Part shown: positions 44,272 to 52,646 of the stretch, piece after piece
How positions within the stretch are numbered: the first letter of the stretch is position 1
Layout: every line of letters starts with the position of its first letter
Assembly (NCBI GenBank): GCA_002422395.1
Contig: DIUY01000030.1
Span: forward strand, 62,001 to 126,000
DNA from: Methylococcaceae bacterium UBA6146
Lineage (GTDB): Bacteria; Pseudomonadota; Gammaproteobacteria; Methylococcales; Methylomonadaceae
Direction of reading: 5' to 3'
Length of the DNA stretch: 64,000 bases
The notes under the pieces: model-generated
The model's database searches: none
Told to the model about the DNA's origin: nothing
The model's input: the letters and a program-made list of their open reading frames with translations, nothing else
Position numbers and translations under genes: made by a program

Positions 44272-45603
44272 TCATTGTGTTTCCCCCAGCAGTTCCGCCA
44301 ACATAAGCTGGTGCAGCTTCCCGATTTCTTCAGGGGTGCTGATGGGTTCAACAAAATTATAGCTTAAGGTGAGCTGGCTCTGGTAAATGCAGCACAGCAA
44401 AGCCAGCGCGGGTGGTGCGGTGACTTGGCAGGTATGGAACAGGCCGGTTATTTCAGCGCCGGGAAAACTGTCGGCAAGCAGGTTAAGCTGGCCAATATCG
44501 GAAAACCAGAATGAACTGCGTTCCTTGCCCGAACCGTAAGACAGACGCAAGGTTTTGCCGTATTCGGCCAGCGATAACCAACTGCCTGCCCACATCAGCG
44601 GCAAGAATGCGTAATCCAATTGCTGGCGGATCACTTGGGTGTTTTGTTGTTTAAGATGCCCGAATAATTGCTGCCGGTCTTTAACCATGCTACGGGGCGC
44701 TTGGGCAAACAATGCGCAGACATGGTTGCCGATCATCGGGGACAAGGCCCGTTGCTTACGCAAATTAAAGGCGTAAGGTGCGCAATACGCTTCACCGGGG
44801 TTGTCTGGCTGCAATTTTTCCAATGCACGCATCAGGCAGCCGATGTAATACAAGCTGGTGCCGGTCAGGCCAACATATTGCCTGGCAAGTTTGTTGACCT
44901 GTTCGGTTTGCGCCACGCTCAAGCGTTGGACGCTGTAGTTAAGGCGCTGTGGCGGCTGGCCGTTGGCGAACGGTTGGATGCTTTGCAGGCTGTCCAACTT
45001 GGTGATATAGCGCTTGCCTTTTAAGAGCAGGTTTATTTTTTGCCACCAGCGGTATTTGCCCAATTGCACGTTCACTAGCGGGGCGGTTGCCGGAAGGCCA
45101 AATTGCTGGCGTTGCGCATCATCAGCCGTGCATAGGAATTTCAGGATCAGGTCGGCGCCACGGGCATCGCAAAATGGATGTATCCAACGGATGACAAAAG
45201 CATTCCGCGTGGTCCCTGTCAGTAGGTGGAATTCGATGGGCGGGGTGGTTTCCCTGGCTTGTTTATGATTCATGAGCCGGGCAATTGTGGCCTGCTGGAA
45301 ATCCACCCCGTTGCCGTCATTTGGGCAATGATGTTGGAAAAATAGCGGGGGCGGGGCGTCACGTTTGCACCAGTAAAAATGGCGGCCTATTTGTTGCAGA
45401 CTCGCTTGGGCAACAGGGAAGCGCTGGCTGAATTCGCTGATCCGCTGTTGTAGGGCTGTTATATCGGGACAGTTGCTAAGCTCCAAGACCAAGCCGCACT
45501 GGCTGCCTGCCAAGCCGTCGCGGCGGATTTCCTCATCCATGGCAAGGGTGAAGCAGTCGGCCGGATTCAGCTTTTCGAGAATATTTCCTTTATTGATATT
45601 CAT
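44272..45603 (-). CDS. Free-standing condensation-domain-like acyltransferase
   Basis: This 443-aa enzyme of the condensation/acyltransferase superfamily carries the HxxxDxxG motif HPFCDARG (His142, Asp146, Gly149). The later FWFSDIGQLNLLA stretch resembles the 'DFGWG' region of such folds. These enzymes join a carrier-bound acyl group to an amine or hydroxyl acceptor. It lies between the PltF-like ligase and the carrier protein, with a 4-bp overlap to the latter. It may therefore transfer the pyrrolyl (or aminoacyl) group, possibly onto the aryl polyene product. The acceptor is unknown. Confidence 0.78.
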   Translation of the reverse strand: MNINKGNILEKLNPADCFTLAMDEEIRRDGLAGSQCGLVLELSNCPDITALQQRISEFSQRFPVAQASLQQIGRHFYWCKRDAPPPLFFQHHCPNDGNGVDFQQATIARLMNHKQARETTPPIEFHLLTGTTRNAFVIRWIHPFCDARGADLILKFLCTADDAQRQQFGLPATAPLVNVQLGKYRWWQKINLLLKGKRYITKLDSLQSIQPFANGQPPQRLNYSVQRLSVAQTEQVNKLARQYVGLTGTSLYYIGCLMRALEKLQPDNPGEAYCAPYAFNLRKQRALSPMIGNHVCALFAQAPRSMVKDRQQLFGHLKQQNTQVIRQQLDYAFLPLMWAGSWLSLAEYGKTLRLSYGSGKERSSFWFSDIGQLNLLADSFPGAEITGLFHTCQVTAPPALALLCCIYQSQLTLSYNFVEPISTPEEIGKLHQLMLAELLGETQ

Positions 45604-45839
45604 TCTTTTTTATGCCGTAAAATCCAGTGTTCAAGCGCATTCAAGGAACGCACATTATCCGGTTCAATTTCCGTGTCGGGCAGGGTGACGCCGTGTTCAT
45701 TCTCGATGAACATAATCAGGCGCATAATGCCCATGCTGTCTAGGCCGGCTTCCAACAAATCATCGTCATCGCCGAATCTTTTTGGGTCAGTGACAAAAAC
45801 GAGTTCTTGAAAGATAAAGTCGCGTAGTTTTTTTTTCAT
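45600..45839 (-). CDS. Peptidyl/acyl carrier protein (PltL-like)
   Basis: This 79-aa carrier protein has its phosphopantetheine serine at residue 35 (LLEAGLDSMGIMRLIMFIEN). It is first in the minus-strand operon, overlapping the condensation-like gene by 4 bp. It is divergent from the halogenase-like gene at 45998. It likely holds the amino acid that the PltF-like ligase loads and the PltE-like enzyme oxidises. It is distinct from the two ACPs of the main APE operon. Confidence 0.9.
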   Translation of the reverse strand: MKKKLRDFIFQELVFVTDPKRFGDDDDLLEAGLDSMGIMRLIMFIENEHGVTLPDTEIEPDNVRSLNALEHWILRHKKE

Positions 45840-45997
45840 GGCTTATATAATGGTCTTTATACGATATACTAAATCGCGTTAATAATAGCCGATTAGTTTC
45901 ATGATAGTCATTAGTAATCGGGAGGATATTTTGCAGACAGCAGCTACGATAGGGCACAGGGGACATTATTTTATGGTGATGCGGATAGGTGGGGTTG
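45840..45997. promoter_or_regulatory. Divergent promoter region
   Basis: These 158 bp separate the carrier protein gene (minus) from the halogenase-like gene (plus). The region is AT-rich next to the carrier gene (TATACGATATACTAAATCGC). An AGGTGGGG ribosome site lies before the plus-strand ATG at 45998. No conserved operator is recognised. Both operons probably start here. Confidence 0.55.
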
Positions 45998-47230
45998 ATG
46001 GCTAACAAAGGGGAAGTCATTGTTATTGGCGCAGGGCCGGCCGGCAGTGTTGCGGCGGCTTTATTGCGCAATAAGGGGCATGGGGTGATGGTTATCGAGC
46101 GCGACGCGTTCCCCCGTTTCAGTATTGGCGAGAGCTTATTGCCCCAGTGTATGGAATTCATCGAAGAGGCCGGTATGCTTGAGGCAGTCCATGCCGCCGG
46201 TTTTCAGCCAAAAACCGGTGCAGTTTTTTTGCATAAGGACAAACACACCACGTTTTGTTTTGCCGACAAATTCACCCACGGTTTCGATTCGACTTATCAA
46301 GTGCAGCGTGACCGCTTTGATGCGTTACTGGCTGAAGAGGCACAACGCATGGGTGTCGATATACGCTGGCAGCATGAAGTGGTTGCCGCCGATTTTAGCG
46401 GCACCAAGCCCCTCCTGACAACGCAAGACCGGACGACTGGGCGGACTAACCAGCTAACCGCCGATTTCGTGCTTGATGCCAGCGGGTTTGGCCGGGTGTT
46501 GCCGCGTCTTCTGGATTTGGAAAAGCCATCAGGGTTTCCGGCGCGGCAGGCTTTCTTCACCCATATTGAAGACCGCATTGATGATGCGGGTTATGACCGC
46601 AATAAAATTAGTATTATTGTCCATCCGGAACTGACGGATGTCTGGTATTGGCTTATCCCGTTCAGTAATGGCCGTTGTAGTCTTGGTGTGGTGGGCGAGG
46701 CGGAGGTGTTCAATAACACGGGGGCTGACCGGCAAGCCGTGTTGCAACGCTTTGTTGCCGAAGAACCCGGTTTGTCAGCCCTGTTAAAAAATGCGTTGTT
46801 CGACACCCCCGTGAACAGCATTAGCGGCTATAGCGCCAATGTCAAAAGCCTTTATGGCAAAGGGTTCGCCTTGCTGGGCAATGCGGGCGAATTTCTTGAT
46901 CCGGTGTTTTCTTCCGGTGTCACCATCGCCATGAAATCCGCAAGCTTGGCCGCAGAGGTTTTAGGTCGGCAATTTAATGGCCAGCGTGTAGACTGGCAAG
47001 CTGAGTTTGCCGCACCGTTGCAAAAAGGCGTGGAAACCTTCCGCACGTTTGTCACCTCATGGTATGAAGGCGGCTTGCAGGATGTGGTGTTCTATGAACA
47101 GCAACAGCCGAATATTAAAGTGATGGTTTGTTCTATCCTCGCAGGCTATGCGTGGGACGAGGCCAACCCTTACGTTAAAAACTCCCAGCTCCGCTTGAAA
47201 ACTTTGGTGGAGTTGTGCCGCGAAGCTTGA
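45998..47230 (+). CDS. Flavin-dependent halogenase-like enzyme 2
   Basis: This 410-aa FAD enzyme has VIVIGAGPAGSVAAALLRNK, RDAFPRFSIGESLLPQCMEF and a lysine in FQPKTG (the FxxKxG halogenase motif). It also has the perfect WxWxIP motif WYWLIPF and FLDPVFSSG. It starts the second APE block and is divergent from the Plt-like module, so its substrate might be the pyrrolyl carrier or the polyene aryl ring. The start at 45998 (MANKGEVIV) has AGGTGGGG upstream; a GTG at 45989 is less likely. Related flavoproteins of unknown activity are found in many APE clusters, so halogenation is not proven. Confidence 0.8.
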   Translation: MANKGEVIVIGAGPAGSVAAALLRNKGHGVMVIERDAFPRFSIGESLLPQCMEFIEEAGMLEAVHAAGFQPKTGAVFLHKDKHTTFCFADKFTHGFDSTYQVQRDRFDALLAEEAQRMGVDIRWQHEVVAADFSGTKPLLTTQDRTTGRTNQLTADFVLDASGFGRVLPRLLDLEKPSGFPARQAFFTHIEDRIDDAGYDRNKISIIVHPELTDVWYWLIPFSNGRCSLGVVGEAEVFNNTGADRQAVLQRFVAEEPGLSALLKNALFDTPVNSISGYSANVKSLYGKGFALLGNAGEFLDPVFSSGVTIAMKSASLAAEVLGRQFNGQRVDWQAEFAAPLQKGVETFRTFVTSWYEGGLQDVVFYEQQQPNIKVMVCSILAGYAWDEANPYVKNSQLRLKTLVELCREA

Positions 47231-47236
47231 CTGAAG

Positions 47237-48418
47237 ATGAAGCTTTATCTCAATGATCTAGGCATACTTTCGGCGGCGGGCGACACTGGCGGCGAGATGC
47301 TGCGCCGTTTGCAGGCTGGGGACCGTTCCGGTTTGGTCAGCACTGACGCCTATTCACCCAGCCAGCCTTTCTATGTCGGCCCAGTTCGGTGCGAGTTGCC
47401 CAAAATCGAAAATCACCATGCCGTTTATGCGTGCAGGAACAATCAACTGCTCTTGGCCGCATCAGGCCAGATCCGCGCGTCTGTCAACCACATGGTAAAA
47501 AAATATGGGGCCGACAGGGTCGGCATGGTTATCGGCACCAGCACATCAGGAGCCAGAAATACCGAGTTGGCTTTGGCTGAGGTGGCCGCAGGACGGGAAA
47601 AACCCGCTGGGTTTCATTACAAACAGCAACAATTGTCGGGCGGGGCCGATTTTTTGGCGCATATCTTGGGGCTAAAAGGGCCTGCCTATGCAGTGTCAAC
47701 GGCTTGTTCTTCCAGTGGCAGGGCGTTTGCGTCGGCCCGCAGGTTGATTGCGTTGGATCTTTGTGATGCTGTCATCGTCGGTGGCAGCGATAGCCTCTGC
47801 CAATTTACCGTAAATGGTTTTGCGGCGCTTGAGTCACTATCTGCCGGATTATGCAAGCCTTTTGGCGAGCACCGGGACGGTATAAATTTGGCCGAAGCGG
47901 CCAGTCTGTTTGTATTAAGCAAAGAGGAAGGGCCGGTGATGCTGAAGGGGATAGGCGCCAGCAGTGACGCTTATCATTTTTCCGCACCTGACCCTAACGC
48001 CGGTGCCGTAATCGGTGCAATGGAAATGGCTTTGGCCGATGCGAGGACACACCCTGATGAAATCGACTATATTAATTTGCACGGTACCGCCACGCCGCTT
48101 AATGACGCGATGGAAAGCGCAGCGGTGGCAAGCGTGTTTGGCAACAAGGTTACCGTCAGTTCGACCAAAGGGATGACTGGTCATGCGTTGGGGGCGGCGG
48201 CGGCACTGGAGTTGGGATTATGTTGGTTGCTGTTGACGCAAAATGACGGGCAGGGTTTATTGGTGCCGAATATTAATGAAGATGAACTGGATAACGCTTT
48301 GCCTGCTTTGAATTATGTAAAACCTGGCCAATCTTTAGGGGGCGCCATTAAGCATTGCCAAAGCAATTCCTTTGCTTTTGGCGGCAACAATATTTCCATC
48401 ATTGTCGCCCGCACATGA
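47237..48418 (+). CDS. Beta-ketoacyl synthase of the APE pathway (ApeO-like)
   Basis: This 393-aa ketosynthase has a complete active site: Cys157 in STACSSSGRAF, His in LHGTATPLNDAM and His in TKGMTGHALGAAAALELG. It is the likely elongating KS that pairs with the chain-length factor encoded at 18279-18989. It starts 6 bp after the halogenase-like gene, and the dehydratase start overlaps its end. The N-terminus (MKLYLNDLGILSAAGDTGGE) is typical for the APE subgroup. Confidence 0.9.
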   Translation: MKLYLNDLGILSAAGDTGGEMLRRLQAGDRSGLVSTDAYSPSQPFYVGPVRCELPKIENHHAVYACRNNQLLLAASGQIRASVNHMVKKYGADRVGMVIGTSTSGARNTELALAEVAAGREKPAGFHYKQQQLSGGADFLAHILGLKGPAYAVSTACSSSGRAFASARRLIALDLCDAVIVGGSDSLCQFTVNGFAALESLSAGLCKPFGEHRDGINLAEAASLFVLSKEEGPVMLKGIGASSDAYHFSAPDPNAGAVIGAMEMALADARTHPDEIDYINLHGTATPLNDAMESAAVASVFGNKVTVSSTKGMTGHALGAAAALELGLCWLLLTQNDGQGLLVPNINEDELDNALPALNYVKPGQSLGGAIKHCQSNSFAFGGNNISIIVART

Positions 48419-48855
48419 GCGGTTTTGCGATAAGGGAGTTATTGCCGCATGACGGCAAGATGGTGCTATTGGAGCGGGTAATCTCATTTGACGAAAACTC
48501 CATGACGGCAGAAGCGGTGGTGCGGGCCGCCGGGTTATTTGGCAGGGCCGGAACGGTGCCCGCATGGTTGGGCATAGAATACATGGCGCAAACAGTGGCT
48601 GCACATAGCGGCATGCTTTGCAAACTTGCCGGCAAGCCGATTAATCTGGGCTTTTTGTTGGGGACGCGGCGCTATTTCTGTAATGTGTCTTCCTTTGCAG
48701 ATGGTGCGGTGCTAAGCATTACCACCAAAAGGCTAATACAAGATCAAGGGCTAGGGGTGTTTGATTGCCGGATCATTGGCGATGGGGTCGAGGTCTCGGC
48801 CAAATTGAATGTCTACCAACCTGATTCAAAACTAAATCGGGTGATAACCAAGTAA
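48415..48855 (+). CDS. Hotdog 3-hydroxyacyl-ACP dehydratase (ApeP-like)
   Basis: This 146-aa dehydratase of the FabZ-like hotdog fold has RELLPHDGKMVLLERVISFD, with the catalytic-region His in LLPHDGKM, and WLGIEYMAQTVAAHSGML. It has no GHFP loop. This is the pattern of the ApeP branch, which works with the ketoreductase to make the double bond in each cycle. It overlaps the KS upstream by 4 bp. A second, ApeI-type dehydratase is fused to the ligase at 20790-22484. Confidence 0.88.
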   Translation: MSGFAIRELLPHDGKMVLLERVISFDENSMTAEAVVRAAGLFGRAGTVPAWLGIEYMAQTVAAHSGMLCKLAGKPINLGFLLGTRRYFCNVSSFADGAVLSITTKRLIQDQGLGVFDCRIIGDGVEVSAKLNVYQPDSKLNRVITK

Positions 48856-48862
48856 AAAAAGT

Positions 48863-49588
48863 ATGAAAGAAACAGTTTTAGTGACGGGCTCCAGTCGTGG
48901 TATTGGCAGGGCGATTGCCCTTTATTTGGGGCGGCAAGGGTTTGATGTGGTGGTGCATTGCCGAAGCCGCCTTGCCGAAGCGGAACAGGTCGCGAGTGAA
49001 ATTCAGGCTATGGGCCGCACTGTACGGGTTTTGCAATTTGATCTGGCGGATAGGCAGCAATGTGCGCAACTGCTTGGCAAAGATATTGAGCGGCATGGCG
49101 CTTATTATGGCGTGGTGTGCAATGCGGGCCTGACGGCTGACAATGCGTTTCCGGCCCTGACCGGCGAAGAATGGGACAAGGTCGTACACACTAATCTGGA
49201 TGGTTTTTATAATGTGTTAAGTCCTGTAGTTATGCCCATGATTAGACGGCGTAAGCCTGGGCGTATTGTCACGTTGTCTTCGGTGTCCGGGCTGATGGGG
49301 AATCGCGGGCAAGTCAATTACAGCGCCGCCAAAGCCGGTATTATTGGCGCCACCAAAGCATTGGCGCTGGAGCTGGCGAAACGGGAGATAACCGTCAATT
49401 GTGTGGCGCCAGGGCTAATCGATACGGAAATGCTGGCTGGACTGCCACAGGAAGAGATTAAAAAAACGATCCCGATGCGGCGGGTGGGCATGGCAAAAGA
49501 AGTGGCGGCGGCAGTGGCGTTTTTAATGTCCGAAGATGCCGCCTACGTCACCCGCCAAGTGCTTTCGGTCAATGGGGGGTTGTGTTGA
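48863..49588 (+). CDS. 3-oxoacyl-ACP reductase (FabG/ApeQ-like)
   Basis: This 241-aa short-chain dehydrogenase has the NADPH site LVTGSSRGIGRAIALYLG, then VCNAGLTADNAF and catalytic SSVSGLMGNRGQVNYSAAKA (Ser, Tyr, Lys). The C-terminus is usual for FabG proteins. It reduces the beta-keto group in each polyene elongation cycle. It lies 7 bp after the dehydratase and shares a TGATG junction with the next ketosynthase. Confidence 0.92.
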   Translation: MKETVLVTGSSRGIGRAIALYLGRQGFDVVVHCRSRLAEAEQVASEIQAMGRTVRVLQFDLADRQQCAQLLGKDIERHGAYYGVVCNAGLTADNAFPALTGEEWDKVVHTNLDGFYNVLSPVVMPMIRRRKPGRIVTLSSVSGLMGNRGQVNYSAAKAGIIGATKALALELAKREITVNCVAPGLIDTEMLAGLPQEEIKKTIPMRRVGMAKEVAAAVAFLMSEDAAYVTRQVLSVNGGLC

Positions 49589-50808
49589 TGAAAAGGGTCG
49601 TAGTGACTGGCATGGCGGCTATCACCCCGTTGGGTATCGGCTGGGGGGGCGTGGCGCAAAAGCTTAAGTCGCAAGTGACCGGCATCCAACGGATGGCTGA
49701 GTGGGACAAATATAAAGGCCTGAACACCCGTTTAGGCGCTCCGGTGGATTTTTCCAGACCCGCGCATTATTCGCGCAAACAAATCCGTGGCATGGGGCGG
49801 GTGGCAATGCTGGGCACTTATGCCTCCGAGCTGGCTTTGCTCGATGCCGGTCTGTTGGGCGATCCGATCCTGCAAAGCGGCCGTGCCGGGGTGGCTTACG
49901 GCAGCTCCTCAGGCAGCTTTGACGGGCTTATCGATTTCACCAAAATGTTGCTTAATTTTGACAAAGGCGGATTGAATGCAACTTCATACATCCGCATGAT
50001 GGGGCATACTTGTCCGGTCAATATCAGCCTGCATTTTGGCATTAACGGGCGCATTATCCCCACGTCCAGCGCTTGCACATCCAGTAGCCTAGGCATAGGC
50101 TATGCTTACGAAGCCATCAAGCAGGGCATCCAGACCGTCATGGTCGCAGGTGGCAGTGACGAGCTGTCACCCTCGCAAGCCGCCGTTTTTGACACCTTAT
50201 TCGCGACCAGCACACGTAATGATGAGCCGGATAAAACCCCCCGTCCGTTTGATAAGTGTCGGGATGGTTTGGTGATTGGTGAAGGTGGCGGTACGTTTAT
50301 CCTCGAAGAGCGTGGGCACGCGCTAAATCGGGGGGCGCCTATTTATGCCGAAATTGTCGGCTTTGGCACTAACACTGATGGCCTGCATGTCACCCAGCCA
50401 GATAAGGGCAGTATGCAAGTGGCGATGCGTCTGGCCTTGCAGGATGCAGGTCTGGATGCCGCAGACATTGGTTATGTCAGTGCGCATGGGACGGCAACTG
50501 AATTGGGGGATATTGCAGAAAGCCATGCGACGGCGGCGGTGTTCGGCAACAGGACGCCGGTCAGCTCAATGAAAAGTTATATCGGCCATACGCTGGGTGC
50601 TTGTGGTGTCATTGAGGCATGGGCGGCGGTGCACATGATGAATGAAGATTGGTTCCACCCTACAGCGAATCTGGAAAATGTCGATCCGGCTTGTGCTGAG
50701 TTGGATTATATCAAAGGCGATATCCGCAAAATGTCTTGCGATTATGTGATGAGCAATAATTTTGCCTTCGGCGGCATTAACACTTCTTTGATATTAAAGC
50801 GTGGCTAG
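49588..50808 (+). CDS. Beta-ketoacyl synthase II-type enzyme (ApeR-like)
   Basis: This 406-aa ketosynthase has active-site Cys163 in TSSACTSSSLGIG, then His in SAHGTATELGDI and His in MKSYIGHTLGACG. It is a full-length FabF-type enzyme and is probably the KS that starts or extends the aryl chain. It begins at 49588 (MKRVVVTGMA), whose ATG overlaps the TGA of the reductase gene. The operon ends here; the next gene (50948-51586) faces the other way. Confidence 0.9.
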   Translation: MKRVVVTGMAAITPLGIGWGGVAQKLKSQVTGIQRMAEWDKYKGLNTRLGAPVDFSRPAHYSRKQIRGMGRVAMLGTYASELALLDAGLLGDPILQSGRAGVAYGSSSGSFDGLIDFTKMLLNFDKGGLNATSYIRMMGHTCPVNISLHFGINGRIIPTSSACTSSSLGIGYAYEAIKQGIQTVMVAGGSDELSPSQAAVFDTLFATSTRNDEPDKTPRPFDKCRDGLVIGEGGGTFILEERGHALNRGAPIYAEIVGFGTNTDGLHVTQPDKGSMQVAMRLALQDAGLDAADIGYVSAHGTATELGDIAESHATAAVFGNRTPVSSMKSYIGHTLGACGVIEAWAAVHMMNEDWFHPTANLENVDPACAELDYIKGDIRKMSCDYVMSNNFAFGGINTSLILKRG

Positions 50809-50947
50809 TGGGTGGTTGGGCCGCAACGGTTAAGGCTGGCGGCCATGTTTGTGCCGAGGAGGACGTGTTGGCCGAGTGGCTTGTATGCACTTGGCTACGG
50901 AAAACGTGTATGCCAGTTGTCCGCAAACGCTTTCCGGCCTGCCCATA

Positions 50948-51586
50948 TTATTCATCGACAGATACCGGCTCTTCTTTTGATACGCCGTTTTCTGTTGCGG
51001 TATCCTCCACTACGGCGGCTACGGCATTTTGTTGGGTCGTACCCACATCCTTAGGTTGTGTCAGCAGTTTGGCATCCGGCCCCATAGGCACGGAAAAATC
51101 GGTGGAAGAAATGATGTTTTTGCTATTTAGGTTAACCATACGCAAAGAAACATAGGTGTTCTTTTTACCGGGGGCATAGACGCCGCCTACCAATACGTTA
51201 GCATTATAATGCTTGAGCATGGCTTTGATTTCGTCGGATATTTGCAGGGCGCCGTCTTCTTTCATGACAAACAAGTCAATGGGCATCTCTATGCCAATGA
51301 TCTGATAACCTGACTGATGGAAAGCTGAAGCAATCTGGTCAGAGACAATACGTCCAAACGCTGAGGTTTTGTTAAGGTTGTCCACATTAAGCAGAGTGCT
51401 GACGATAATCAGCGAGTTTTTGGGGACGGCTCTTGTTAGCCGGTCTTTTAACGCATCAACCGCACGGTAACTGACTTCAACCAAATTGGCGTCTTTAATT
51501 TCATATTGGTTATTTATCCCGCAGCCGCTTAATATGGCTGTTAGCATGGCGGGAATAAAAAGGGTGACTGTTTTTAACATTGCCAT
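50948..51586 (-). CDS. FlgO-like outer membrane lipoprotein
   Basis: This 212-aa lipoprotein has a signal peptide ending ILSGC. The domain includes LTRAVPKNSLIIVSTLLNVD, IVSDQIASAFHQSGYQIIGI and YNANVLVGGVYAPGKKNTYV. This resembles the FlgO family (a flagellar or outer-membrane lipoprotein found in Vibrio). No flagellar gene is near, so a flagellar role is not implied. I took the start at 51586, where AGGA precedes the ATG. It converges on the ketosynthase gene of the APE block. Confidence 0.75.
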   Translation of the reverse strand: MAMLKTVTLFIPAMLTAILSGCGINNQYEIKDANLVEVSYRAVDALKDRLTRAVPKNSLIIVSTLLNVDNLNKTSAFGRIVSDQIASAFHQSGYQIIGIEMPIDLFVMKEDGALQISDEIKAMLKHYNANVLVGGVYAPGKKNTYVSLRMVNLNSKNIISSTDFSVPMGPDAKLLTQPKDVGTTQQNAVAAVVEDTATENGVSKEEPVSVDE

Positions 51587-52148
51587 ATTTCCTGAATTAG
51601 GGCTAGTGAGCATAGCGGTTTACAAAGGGGGGTTGGCACTAGGCAATATGCACAGTGCGGGCTGACAGTAAATACTAGCTTATCAGGGCAGGTGAGGCAA
51701 GGCGGGAAATAACCCCACCTTCCCAACAGTCCTCAATGTAACACATTAAATTTTAGGTTTTTTGTCAAGCCGCATAATTAAGCGCGGGGGTGCCAAAATT
51801 ATCGAATTTAGGGACACCCCACTTAAGTGGGTTCAGCCGGAACACCCGTTCGCTGAGCAAAGCCGATGCGGACAAGGCGTTCTGTCCCGCTTGCGGCTAC
51901 CTTGTCTGGGTAGCCGAGAATTTTACTTTTGGCAGTGGTTCATTTATGGCTGTTTATTGCGATCCGAAAAATTGATTGGGCCACAGGCGCGGTATCATAT
52001 TTACACATTGAAGCCACTCAGATATATGGGTTATTATCCTAGCTTCTATCTGATTGCCCGATAGCCATCGCACACATAAATACAAAGGGGTGTTGCCGAA
52101 TATTCGCGCGGGTTTTGGCGGGCACAATAAACTAAGGATGAAACCCTA
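51587..52148. other. Long intergenic region, no supported gene
   Basis: These 562 bp hold two weak plus-strand frames (51762-52064 and 51790-51975) with no family match. The second contains FCPACGYLVWV and a later Cys, like a small zinc finger, but has no clear ribosome site. I see a hairpin-like pair around 51786-51822 (GGGGTGCC and its partial inverse). Otherwise nothing is recognised. Confidence 0.5.
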
Positions 52149-52454
52149 TTGAATTCCATCGTGTTAATAGGCTTGTTGCTCGCCGCCTCCGCTTACTGGT
52201 TTAATTTCCAGTCAGTTAAAGAAATCGCCCTTCACGCAACCCGGACGCATTGCCGTGCCATGGAAGTGCATATGTTGGATGATTATATTGCCGCTAATGG
52301 CATTTGGTTTAGGCGTGATAAGCATGGGAAATGGCAGATACAGCGCACTTTTCTGTTTGAATTCTCCTCAACGGGAGCTGACCGGTATAACGGTAAAATT
52401 ACCATGCTAGGGCAACGTGTTGAAACTATTTATATGGAACCCTACCGAATTTAA
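52149..52454 (+). CDS. DUF3301 family protein
   Basis: This 101-aa protein has an N-terminal hydrophobic segment (IVLIGLLLAASAYWFNF). A soluble domain follows (VKEIALHATRTHCRAMEVHM, then RTFLFEFSSTGADRYNGKIT) that matches the DUF3301 pattern. Function is unknown. The TTG start at 52149 has AAGGATG about eight bases upstream and gives the full membrane segment. A GTG at 52161 would cut into it. Confidence 0.82.
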   Translation: MNSIVLIGLLLAASAYWFNFQSVKEIALHATRTHCRAMEVHMLDDYIAANGIWFRRDKHGKWQIQRTFLFEFSSTGADRYNGKITMLGQRVETIYMEPYRI

Positions 52455-52464
52455 GTGCAAATAG

Positions 52465-52552
52465 GGGTGGTGGTAAAATAAAAATGGTAATGATATTTTG
52501 GAATCAAAAAACATGTTTTTTGACTCCGTTATTTGAATGTTTACCACTACCC
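52465..52552. mobile_element. Solo MITE-like element (GGGTGGTGGTAAAA termini)
   Basis: This 88-bp element has imperfect inverted ends (GGGTGGTGGTAAAA and GGGTAGTGGTAAAC read inward). CAAATA at 52458-52463 and 52552-52557 is a possible target duplication. The centre is TTTTGGAATCAAAAAACATG. It is the undisturbed relative of the interrupted element at 41336-41664. Confidence 0.75.
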
Positions 52553-52646
52553 AAATATGAAATAATTTCGGCAACTAATGGCCGTCATCCCCTTAAGAAG
52601 GGCTAGCGGCCATGAAGCCAAGCTGTTTTTCACTCATGAATTTTCA

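Noticed and set aside
50948..51586. Flagellar assembly locus
   Set aside because: The protein looks FlgO-like but no other flagellar gene is present within the window.
51762..52064. Two overlapping plus-strand frames, one zinc-finger-like
   Set aside because: No ribosome site or known family; FCPACG alone is weak evidence. Described as an intergenic region instead.
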